From: Planoprotostelium fungivorum
Lineage: Eukaryota; Evosea; Variosea; Cavosteliida; Cavosteliaceae
DNA: 64,000 nucleotides
Assembly (NCBI GenBank): GCA_003024175.1
Contig: MDYQ01000022.1
Location: 62,001 to 126,000, forward strand
Direction: 5' to 3'
Shown one piece after another: positions 36,701-45,903 of the stretch. Positions within the stretch are counted from its first letter, which is position 1. Each line of letters opens with the position of its first letter. The notes below the pieces were generated by a model that worked only from the letters and a program-made list of their open reading frames with translations, made no database searches and had not been told where the DNA came from. The position numbers and the translations under genes are program-made.

Positions 36701-36759
36701 CCGTCATAGAGAACTATGGAGGTGGTGGTGTCAGATGTTGTATCGCCGAGCTGTTTTGA
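33723..36759 (+). CDS. Arginine deiminase fused to CtlX-like citrulline hydrolase
   Basis: The N-terminal half is an arginine deiminase: SNLVFCRDQQITTNRGVVLGQ, EGGDFFPAGEMCFIGLGLRTN, MHLDTFWNIV and the final active-site segment YGSIHCSTQVV (Cys at about 35416). Without a stop the frame runs on to MMCPPTGFFYNHQAASDNTF, DTPDAVFLKNWFSTHA, EPTMVLYPMRAQNRRTER, FLEGNGVLVLDR, EVHHTDFVM, SLAQMHKFCANLIEL, LVMSEKAH and IENYGGGGVRCCIAELF. This second half matches the CtlX family (guanidino-group-modifying superfamily), whose Francisella member hydrolyses citrulline. Asp, His and Cys (RCC) catalytic residues are visible in both halves. Together the halves would turn arginine to citrulline + ammonia, then citrulline to ornithine + CO2 + ammonia. 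The reading frame stays open even across the 96 bp intron between them, so the fusion does not depend on that splice. The N-terminus is short (MPRNKSLSDLIFR) and lacks the usual first strand. Confidence 0.85.
35475..35570 (-). other. tRNA-like Pol III B box with oligo-T, antisense in the intron joining the two deiminase domains
   Basis: Read on the minus strand, the intron holds GGTTCGATTCCCGG, a perfect internal-promoter B box and T-loop. It is followed about 10 bp later by CTTTTTTC, a Pol III terminator. An A-box-like TGGGTCTAGAAG lies about 54 bp upstream. The acceptor ends do not pair, so it is not a clean tRNA. It may be a tRNA-derived SINE remnant or a degenerate tRNA gene. Confidence 0.5.
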
Positions 36760-36854
36760 ATAAATCTCGACACGATAATCCAAACTTGCACAAGATGGAG
36801 AGAGTTTGTATAGACGATCGACATCATGATGGGTGGAAGATACATCTATTCCAT

Positions 36855-37620
36855 TCAGTAACATCCGTTGATGTTGTTGTTTTCAGGCAGGAAGACTCCT
36901 CCTACGAGCTGTCTGGTGCCGGGGAATTGGCAGCTGGCCACAGACCAAGTGTAGCTGATGGGGAAGTAGCGGATTCCGTTCACCACTGGCTGTTGAATGT
37001 TCACACCTTGGGCGATTCCGTTGGCATAAAACTGCATCACGTCAGAAACAATCACCGATGGCGAACGCATGTCTCTCACGTAAGTCTGCTCGATGTTGCT
37101 AATTCCAAACATGTGGGTCAAGTATCGAACGGTGACACTGACTGCCTTGTTGGGTTGAGTGCCAACGGCTTTGAGAGAGCATCCATTTCCGGTGATGTTG
37201 ACGTCGGCAGGGCGAACGGGCTGATCGATGAAACCCAGTCGGTAATCCTGACGGCTCTGTTGTCTCTTTCCAACGCTCACAAAGAAAACACCCAAGGTAC
37301 TGCCGGTTACGATGACATTGACTGGAGTGGAAGATGAGACGACCGTTCCAAAGTCAGTGTTTGCGAAGCCTCTGCCGAGCTCAGACGTCTACGTCCTCAG
37401 AGTCAGAATGCAGCTGCCCGACTGCTATCACCTGAATGATGGGGTATCCAGAATCAGAGAAGTTACCCGAGCAGGTGATGCGGACAATCTGAGGTTCTCC
37501 ATAAGGGAGGGTGGTAACCTTGCTGTCAAACTTGCCACTGATGTCAGCTACGGCATAGTTACACTTGAGATCTTGGGCCAAAGCAGCTGCGACGAGAAAG
37601 AGGACAACGGCGGCTCTCAT
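36855..37620 (-). CDS. Secreted protein of unknown function
   Basis: The start at 37620 gives a classic signal peptide (MRAAVVLFLVAAALAQ), followed by a mature chain of about 210 residues with DLKCNYAVADISG, VRITCSGNFSDSGYP, VNITGNGCSLKAVG and an end rich in Asn (ENNNINGCY). Four or more cysteines and at least two N-glycosylation sequons (NFS, NIT) fit an extracellular beta-sandwich domain. I do not recognise the family. One intron ending TGAG (rather than CAG) must be assumed to keep the frame between YPIIQ and LGRGFANTDF. It is convergent with the deiminase fusion, with 95 bp between stops. Confidence 0.65.
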
Positions 37621-38074
37621 CTTGCGGTTGGAGCTCGGAATGAAAGAACTTGTCCACACAAAAAGGAGTAAAAACTGTCAGCGGTCAGCAAAAAGGAGCA
37701 CAGAGAAATTTCGGACAGCTTGTCAGTAGAGTAACCCTGTCGTATTCGGTGCACCGCATCAGCTGCTTGTTAGAACTCCGACAGATTCTTGCAGTAGTGG
37801 AGTCTGAACGGATTTGTACTGGTGTATGTCACACAACCAACTCACTATTATCAGCGATATCATATAGTATGACATTGATCGATGGTGCTTGACGGTGAGG
37901 AGACGCTCCGGCAACAACTGTGAGTGAAAAATAATAACATTATCTACAACGATATTATCTGTTTCACATTTCCGAGAAGGGCGAGAGAAAGAGGAAAGGT
38001 TGCCATCTTGTCCAACATATCGAAGAGGCTCTCGCATCTTTCCATCATCTTCCAAGAACACAACATCTGACACC
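37621..38074. promoter_or_regulatory. Divergent intergenic region, secreted protein / K-E-rich protein
   Basis: 454 bp between divergent starts. One copy of the TCTACAAC motif lies at about 37944 (TTATCTACAACGATATTATC). Nothing else is identifiable. Confidence 0.35.
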
Positions 38075-39667
38075 ATGGAGGACGAAAAATTAGTCGAACT
38101 CATCTCCACACTCAAGAAGGGAGGACCTGGTGAGAGAGGTTTCATCGAACATATGTCACCTGATCACTGGGGATGATATAGATTCGCCATTACAATACAC
38201 AGCGAATATCACATCACCTTCGAAGAGAGATTGACCCAATCCGACAGCCTACTCGAAGGGAGGCAAGAAAGTTGGAGGTCTCGGCTTCGATTCGAAGGAA
38301 TCCAAGAGAGCACACAAGAGCAATGTCGACATGAGAGATAGAGACTACGTCCACGAGTTTGCCAGCGACTCCCAATCGACAACAATCAATCATAGATATG
38401 GACCCCTCAAGAATTATTTTGTGCAATCAGAAGAGTCTCTGGGATCAAGCCAAGTGTTACAGCCACAAGAGGAAGAGGAAGAGGTGGGTCATCATCACCA
38501 CGCCACGGAGGTGATGTCAGATGATTGAGTGTCATGCAGGAAGAAGAAGAGGAGGAGGAAGACATCATTCCACAAGGAAATCCACTGCTGATGGGAGACA
38601 TCAAGGACAAGAAGCACATGACCTTCAACAGCGATGGTGAAGAGGAAGAGTTAGAAGAGGAAAAGAAGGAGAAGAAGGAGAAAAAGTCCAAAAAGTCCAA
38701 GAAGCAAGACAGCGACGACGAAGAAGAGACGAAGAGCAAGAAGAAGGATAAGAAGTCGAAGAAGAGCAAGAAGAAGGATAAGAAGTCGAAGAAGAGCAAG
38801 AAGGAAGAAGACAGCGATGAAGAGGAAGAGAAGAAGAGCAAGAAGGACAAGAAGAAGAGCAAGAAGGAGGATAGTGATGAAGAGAAGAAGAGCAAGAAGA
38901 AGGAGAAGAAGAGTAAGAAGGATGACAGCGAAGAGGAAGAGAAGAGCAAGAAGGAAAAGAAGAAATCGAGCAAGAAGTCGACTGAGGAGGACAGCGACGA
39001 TGAGAAGAAGAAGAGAAAGGCTGTGGAGAGTGAGGAAGAGAAGCCAAAGAAGAGAGAAGAGAGCAGAAAGAAGAGCAAGAAGGAAGACACTGAGGACGAA
39101 GAGGAAGAGAAGAAGGAGAAGAAGAGCAAGAAGGAAGAGGAGAGCAAGAGCAAGAAGAAGGACAAGAAGAAGGAAGACAGCGATGAGGAGGAAGAGAAGA
39201 AGAGCAAGAAGGAGAAGAAATCGAAGAAGAGCAAGAAGGAGGAGAGTGACGAAGAGGAAGAGAAGAAGAGTAAGAAGTCAAAGAAGGACAAGAAGCAAGA
39301 AGACAGCGACGAGGAGGAAGAGAAGAGCAAGAAGGAGAAGAAGGAGAAGAGTAAGAAGCAAGAAGATAGCGACGAAGAGGAGGAAAAGAGCAAGAAGGAC
39401 AAGAAGAGTAAGAAGTCAAAGAAGAGCAAGAAGGAAGAAGATAGCGACGAAGAGGAAGAGAAGAAGAGCAAGAAGGACAAGAAGAAGAAGAAGGAAGAAG
39501 ATAGCGAAGACGAGAAACCAAAGAAGTCGAAGAAGAGCAAGAAGGAAGAAGAGAGCGAAGAAGAGAAACCAAAGAAGAAGAGGAAGGAGAGAGAAGAGAG
39601 CGAAGAAGAGAAGCGAGAGAAGAAGAGAAAATCGAAGAAGAGCAAGAGAGAGGAAGACTCTGAATAG
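38075..39667 (+). CDS. Lys/Glu-rich, KKxKK-SDEEEE repeat protein
   Basis: Exon 1 starts MEDEKLVELISTLKKGGP. Splicing to CCTACTCG gives AYSKGGKKVGGLGFDSKESKRAHKSNVDMRDRDY, a short ordered-looking part. The last exon (from 38540) is about 370 residues of alternating lysine blocks and SDEEEE blocks, ending REEDSE. SDEEE units are casein kinase 2 sites, and the basic blocks act as nuclear or nucleolar signals in other proteins of this kind (Nopp140, dyskerin tails). A nucleolar or RNA/chromatin-associated role is therefore plausible, but no named family is recognised. The stop lies only 18 bp from the stop of the convergent phosphatase gene. Confidence 0.8.
38640..39660 (+). repeat. GAAGAAGAG/AAGAAG trinucleotide-rich coding low-complexity tract
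   Basis: More than 1 kb of almost pure purine on the coding strand, made of repeats such as AAGAAGAGCAAGAAGGAGGA. It opens long false ORFs in the other frames (Arg-rich on plus, Ser/Phe/Leu-rich on minus). Confidence 0.95.
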
Positions 39668-39685
39668 AACAATTTTACCATCTCT

Positions 39686-41929
39686 TTATACTGTAGATTT
39701 CGTCACCGAATCGAAGATGGTGCCGTCGTGCTCGATGGTCGTCAGAGTCGCATTCATCGGCCTCAGATCCACCCTCACAACGAAACTATTCATCATCAGC
39801 TCCTCCATCATCATCATCATCGTCTTCCATCACTCACTTGATCGAAGCGCTGACGTTGAGATAGAACCTTCCGGCAGCTGCGGCCAGGGAGGGTCGGACG
39901 GGCACACCCCAAGCACCGTCACCGATGTAGATGGTGCCCTCTGGATCGTAAGCCGAATTCTTCATGGGAATCGTTCTCTTGTAGGCGTGATCGTGATTCT
40001 CGAAGCCAAAGGTCATGTTGTGTCTGTCAAAGACTGGAATCCAGCTGTCTCTCATTCCCTTCATGGGAGAGCCATCGAAGGGACGGAAGGAAGGATACAT
40101 GGGCACGTGGTAGACTGGACGAGTCAGTCGAGAATTTTGGCGGGAAGATTTTGGCGGGAAATGTTCACCTGCGAATTTCTTGCTGCGGCCTGCGTAAGAG
40201 GAGGAGGATAGAGTGACATCCATCCACTGGTCTTGCGTCTGTCCGCTGAGTGTCGTGATGCTCGAGTCCAGGCACAGGAGAACACCATCTCTTCCCACTT
40301 GGTGAGGATGGAAAGTCAATCTCTCCTCTAACGTCTGATTCAGTTGCTGTGGAAACCAAGACAAAAAGTGCGGGATGTCTCTGTAGTCCGTACCGAATCC
40401 TCCGGCTGGTTGTAGATTGAGACATCTCACTCTCATTCATCTTCACCTTCGTGGTTACCAATAGCCAGAATCTGACCGATGGATCTTCCATCGGGTGCTA
40501 CCATGTAACTCTCCCACCAATCCAAGTATTCGTCCCACAGTCGATAGCAAGAGGACTGCCGCCACGTCAGTCGCGAAATTTCACTCGAATTTCTCCGACG
40601 TCTCACCATGGCGTTGGCGTACGCTACGTCTCCTCCGATGAGCGCGAAGGCGGGATCCTGCGCGGCGGCACGGATCATGAGTGTCTTTGTCATCTCGGAT
40701 AAACCTAAATCCCCTCCGGTGATGAAAGTGATGTTACCCGTATCCAGGGGTAACGTCTTGAAATTCTTCTCTCTGGAATAGAGTGTCGCATCGCTGCCGT
40801 AACCCGCTCTGAAGTAGTACACTGGTACGGTGAGAAATTTCGATGAAAATTGAGGTTACGTACCGGTGTTGGGGGTGAGGTTACTGAGATCGATCCAGTG
40901 GATGCCTCGTTGTAGACCGTCGCAGTTGGTTTCGATCCAGCTGCGGCCGGAAGCTCGATTTGCGTAAGAGGCGAGGGAGGCGTTGCCGTGGGACACGGTG
41001 TCAAAGAAGACAGTGGGAAGAATTCCATTCGTGGGCAGCTGTGTGGTTGAGAAGGTCTATCGACATGATGCATGGGATCACCTCGTGAGTGTGGATGTTG
41101 ATGATGGCCTCGGTCGATGGGTCTTCTGGCAATGTGATGTGAGTGTGGCAGACACCGGGTGTGACTGTGGAGTTGAGTTGAAATGAAATCGTTAGAGGAA
41201 TTACCGCAGTACTGATGGAGTCTGGATCTGGAATACTTGGTGGTTACGTTTACGGGGTCTAAGCTGACGCAGACGCCATAGCCGAAATAAACTGGAATAA
41301 ATACGAAGAGGAATAATCCGATCAGTACCGAGACGAACAGGAGGGGTTGCATGGTGATCTGATGATGGAATGAACATTCGAGGGGAGTGATGGAGGGTCT
41401 CTCACCTTCTTTGGAATTAATTTGAAGTGTTGAACGAAGCGATCTCCTAGTGTATGGGTGCGCGGCACTCTGATGGTAGCAGGTGTTGGAATGAGAATGA
41501 CCCAGGCAGTCCAAACGAACAAGAGAGTGACGGGGATACCTGCTCCAATGGGCCAAGCCCTCCATACACAGAGCATCATCAGAACCCAGGCCACCCTGAA
41601 CCCATCAAAGACAGTCTCTTAACTCTACGAACTCACGCGAAAACGGCCACCCAGACGAGATAGAAGATGATGAAACCTCTCCAGTTAAATCCGGTCGAGC
41701 GGGTTGGAGGATCATCGTCAAACTTCTTGTCGTCCGATCCATTCATCGTTTCTAAGCGGGCTGAGTCTTCCCCAGTTGATACACCCAGGCATTTGAGGCG
41801 GAGGGCTATGAAGATGCCCAGAATGATTAGAAGAGATATGATTACAATGGCTAGCCCGATGGCGCAGGCGGCCAAGAAGAAGTATGCGGAATACTGCCCG
41901 ATGAACGGGGCGTTCGGTCCCATTACCAT
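39686..41929 (-). CDS. Purple acid phosphatase with multi-pass membrane N-terminus
   Basis: Starts MVMGPNAPFIGQY at 41929. Four hydrophobic helices come first: YFFLAACAIGLAIVIISLLI, FIIFYLVWVAVFAVAW, VTLLFVWTAWVILIP and, after the splice KLIPKK-ITMQPL, LLFVSVLIGLFLFVFIPVYF. The soluble part has the five metallophosphoesterase blocks of purple acid phosphatases: ITGGDLG, IGGDVAY, IGNHE, a His-containing VYHVPMY and ENHDHAYKR. A fibronectin-like N-domain with NGILPTVFFDTVSHGNASL precedes them. The last exon adds VDLRPMNATLTTIEHDG; the stop is at 39686-39688. The enzyme would hydrolyse phosphate monoesters at a di-metal centre, here on the lumenal or outer face of a membrane. Typical plant and animal purple acid phosphatases have only a signal peptide, so the four-helix anchor is unusual. 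Confidence 0.83.
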
Positions 41930-42133
41930 CGTGGTCGCTGATTGGCCGTTGCCGATAAAATGCAGTGACTCCGGTGACGTTTACCTTTTTTGTGAAACGA
42001 GAAACACACAACGTGGAAGCTCTCATCATGAAAGGTCTCTCTCACCGAACCGATAGACGATGCAGCTCTCTCGTCCTCATGAGACGAAAACATGAAGAGA
42101 GAAAGAGGCGAATAAAAAGATTCAATAGATTTA

Positions 42134-42999
42134 TCAAGAGACAAGGCGGTAAGTGACATATCTTCCGGCCGTTTCTGAGGGTCTGGTGATCTTTACCACC
42201 TCTCCTCTCTCCAAACCATAATAGCGGGCCACTGGGTCTGAGCTCTGCATGCGCGGCAGTTGTGACTCCTTCAGCTTGCTGCATGAGCGTCAGTGCCATC
42301 GTTGTATATGATTATACGGCGCGTTGTAGATGAGTTAGGTGGTGATATCTAGGTGGATAGCGAACGATGGACACTCACTATCGCTCGAGAAGGGCCTTCT
42401 TCTCAGGCTTGGTGAGTCTGACATGCTCAGGGACAAGTTGATGTTCGGTGATGTTCACCAACAATTCCTATGGTACCCAATCAATCTTCGTTCGATGAGG
42501 GGAGATGAGAGCTCACCGTCTCTGTGAATTGCTCGAACTTGTATTTGGGCTGAATTTCGGCCAGCGCTTGCTTTGCAAATGGAGACATACCTTGTCTAAC
42601 GACAACGATGGCTCGGCTCACTTGTGATTCTTTCATCTTTGTCACGTAACTAAACGCTCTTCGATTAGACAACGGTGATATAATATGATGTTCTAAAGGG
42701 GTAATAACTCACGTTCTGAGGGATTTGACACCAACCTTCTCCTCGTCAGGGAAGAAGACATATATCTGATCGGATGGATCTGATTTCTTTCGTTGTAGGA
42801 GAGTCAAAACTTCTCGGCTGAAAGCACATCAATGATAAGATACGAGATCAATCCAGAATAGCCACCTCTCTCCGTCATATCTGCTCTTGAAATCTTCCAG
42901 CTGTTCTTCCTTCTTGGTGGCATCGACCAGATACTCCCTATCGAGTAACATCTGAATGAGTGTCTTTCTGATGAAGAAGAGCTTAGTAGCTGCGTCCAT
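42134..42999 (-). CDS. RPB5: RNA polymerase subunit RPB5 (RPABC1)
   Basis: Starts [25 protein letters not shown]. An upstream in-frame ATG at 43095 would add 32 residues that look unlike the family. Then [24 protein letters not shown] and the highly conserved C-terminal assembly domain: [67 protein letters not shown]. Length of about 210 residues equals the usual RPB5. It is shared by RNA polymerases I, II and III and binds near the incoming DNA. Five exons with ~50 bp introns. Stop TGA at 42134-42136. Confidence 0.97.
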
Positions 43000-43250
43000 C
43001 TTCAGGTGATGTGATGCGGGTGAATGAGATCGCCGTAAGGAAAAGTCTAGTTGTAGTCCATCGAATTTCTCACTTCTTTTTTCTGGTTTTTCCAATCCGG
43101 TCAGACGGACACCGCCATCATGTCGATACGCAACCTCTTAAGTCGTAAACGAAATCGAACACAACGAGTCGCACCAATCACGATCTCGTAAATAATAAAT
43201 GGGTACTTCGGTGATTATGCACTCGTCTGAAGTATGACGATGATTTATGT

Positions 43251-43566
43251 CTACTTCTTCTCTTCCTTGTGCTTCTCCTCCTTGTGCTTTCCTTCCTTAT
43301 CCTTTCCCTCCTTTCCCTTCTTGGCTTTCTTCTCAGCCTTGGCCTTCTTCTCCTCCTCGGTCAGGCCGGCCTCCTTCTTGGCCTTCTTCTCGGCCTTAGC
43401 CTTCTTCTCGTCCTCAGTCAGATCCTTCTTGTCCTTCTTGTCCTTCTTGTGCTCCTTCTCCTCCTTCTTGTGCTCGTCCTTGTGCTTCTCTTCCTATAGA
43501 GGGTGTCAGACCGTGATGTGACGTCACCATCACGATGATCTTCTTTACCTTGGCGTGGTCGCTCAT
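43251..43566 (-). CDS. Small highly charged K/E protein (86 aa)
   Basis: Two exons: MSDHAK, then EEKHKDEHKKEEKEHKKDKK onward to a stop at 43251-43253. A repeated unit LTEDEKKAKAEKKAKK / LTEEEKKAKAEKKAKK occurs twice in the middle. The whole chain is Lys, Glu, Asp, His and Ala and should form a single charged helix or stay disordered. No family is recognised. Such proteins are often ribosome- or stress-associated, but that is not shown here. The clear intron (GTAAAG...ATAG) and ATG context support a real gene despite low complexity. Confidence 0.7.
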
Positions 43567-43872
43567 CTTGCTGTTTTGTTGTTGTTTTGTTGTGTTGTGT
43601 TGTCTGACTAAAAATGAGGTTTCCGTCCACGTGTACGTGACGAGAAGGAGCTTCTGCTTAAGGTCTAAAGATTCGACGGGTCACAAGCACAACCAAGCAC
43701 AAAATCACAAAACACCCCGACATGTCTATGCACCACGAGGTCTCCCTTAGATTTACCATTTACGCCAGATACCAAAACCCCGCCGTGGTTGGAAGTGGCC
43801 TCAAGTGGAGATCTCGTTCGATTGCGATGATGATGATCGAAACGCGACGGTTGAATATGGACAAGTTTTATA
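43567..43872. other. Intergenic stretch
   Basis: 306 bp upstream of the small K/E gene and downstream of the F-box gene; no supported feature. Confidence 0.35.
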
Positions 43873-45742
43873 TCAGAAGATATAGAGGTTCTGATCTTGT
43901 TGGTGCCACGTGATCTCTCTGACAGACGGCCATGTGTTTGTGATCATCTCCTTGGCCGAATCGGATAATTTCCTCCCGTAATAGACGACCTTCTCTAATC
44001 CACTGAAGAGCTTCTTCCTCTGATTCACACAGGCCTCCGTCCACTCTCCCTCTTCAGGTAGTAGCACCTGATGACGTCACTGCCATCCGAAATGTGAACG
44101 AGATCTCACGGAAGGAATGCCCAGGACCCGAATCTGCCCGGGAGGAAGCAAGTCTAAGATCATCCACAGGGAAGCTTGAACTTCACCGAACCACCTGAAG
44201 GGCTATTTAGAGGAGGAGAAGGTGGTGACTCACCACTGACACAGACTGAGGTGGAATTCTTCGAGGTGCTTCATGTGGAACATGTTCGATTGGTCGAGAT
44301 TGGCCGACCACGCTTGGAAGTTGAGAACGTCGTGGATCTGTGTGTGTCAGTGGTCGCAGATGCGATTCGCGGTCTGCGAGAGATCACTCTATGAGAGTGA
44401 AGGGGTGATGATGTTCACCTGGATGGCCTGCAATGGCCGTAGATTTCCCTGGGAATTCTTCTCCACGATGCAACGGAGATCGGCTAAAGAACCAGCAAAT
44501 CGCTGACTTTCTTCAGCTGAAGAACGTCATTCATCTACAACGTACCTTTAAATTTGGAAGGCTGTCTCTTGGAATATCTTCTGTTCGATGACATCTGTAT
44601 CTCATGAGACATGAGTTGAATGCACTTCTATTTACCTTCGAATGCTCAGATCTTCTAACAACGGATGGGCAATAAGAAATTCATCAAAATCTTGCAGTTT
44701 CAACCACGTCCAAGACATCTTCCGCAGGTTTGGCCATCTACAACCGGTCAATACGCACCGTTACCTCTATCTATAACGTACCTGTTCTTCTCGAGGTCTC
44801 CCAGAGCATCGCAGGTGTCGAGGGCTATGTTCAGGACGATCTCTTCTAAATTCTTCATCTCTGATATTCGGGAGAGAATATTCTGTGCCCCTTCTGAGCT
44901 GGGTCGATTTAACATGTAGTCGGCATGATCTGAAGATGAGATCAGATGGGACACGGACATCAGCCCACTACGCGTAGTGGATGTCTTAACTTACCGGCGG
45001 GGTTGGAGATGCGGATGATGCGGAGTGTGTCTGCGAACAGTGCATCGACATCTGATTTACGTTCCATCCACAACAGATCGTCGATGATCAGCTCCAGTTC
45101 GGTGAGCATGCTGATGATGAAGTAAGATGATGTGAGACGCCAGGTGGGATCTTACCTGTTGTGAGAGAGGATGTTGATAATGGGAGGAGTCAGACATCGT
45201 GTGCCTTCTAAGATGAGACTTTTGATCTGCGTACAATGACAGAGTCCTTTCTTCAAATCTTCATATGGCCTCTCAGGAATGACCATGCGATCTTCTCGTT
45301 CTCCCTCCTCATCCTCCGTTTCTTCGACTCTACCACCTTCTCTGTCTATTTCCATTGGTACCTCTGGAAGTTGTTCGGCTGCTTCCCTCTCTTCTTCGTA
45401 TTGTTCCATCAGATCTTCACTGATGTGACATCTGATGGTCAAATGGGTGATGAGTTGACCCTTGTCGGGCTGATTATTTAAAGTAGTCCATAAGACACTA
45501 TCTGCTGGTACATCGATGTGTCTGTGAGTATGCTGTGAGTTATTAAGTGACAACGAACGACACTGACCTGTAGAAAAATCCCAGTGCCAGATTGTGCAGT
45601 CTCTTAGACGTCAAGAGCAGAGAGAAGAGGTCCCTGACCATCAGGTCTGGAATGACGTGATGAAACAGAACCTCATCAGGTATTTCATCGAAACAACACA
45701 GTATATTCGCTGTCTCACATTCGTCAGACGTGTTTATCGTCA
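43873..45742 (-). CDS. F-box protein
   Basis: The likely start at 45742 (MTINTSDECETANIL) is followed at once by an F-box: FDEIPDEVLFHHVIPDLMVRDLFSLLLTSKRLHNLALGFFYR. The remaining exons give regularly spaced leucine-rich lines such as LITHLTIRCHI, IKSLILEGTRCLTPPIINILSHN and PSVREITWHQQDQNLYIF, which suggests divergent leucine-rich repeats as the substrate-binding part. An acidic loop (EIDREGGRVEETEDEEGERED) interrupts them. The F-box would bind Skp1 in an SCF ubiquitin ligase. Upstream in-frame ATGs (up to 45905) would overlap the divergent kinase start and are less likely. Exon borders in the central part are not all certain. Confidence 0.75.
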
Positions 45743-45903
45743 TTGCGATGTGGTGTGCTGTACTAAAAGGAATTGAGATCGATATCTTCACAGAATCCAC
45801 CGAACTACAACTCGCTCGCAGCAGATGGAAGCCCATGCGTTTCGCAAACTGACATCGCGGACGGTCTGCGGCAGAGCCGCGAAGTCTCTTTAAAACAGGC
45901 AAC

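Noticed and set aside
38407-40211. Very long Ser/Phe/Leu-rich minus ORF (38407-39681) and Arg-rich plus ORF (38817-40211)
   Set aside because: Both are shadow frames of the purine-rich K/E coding repeat; they run through splice sites and have no domain.
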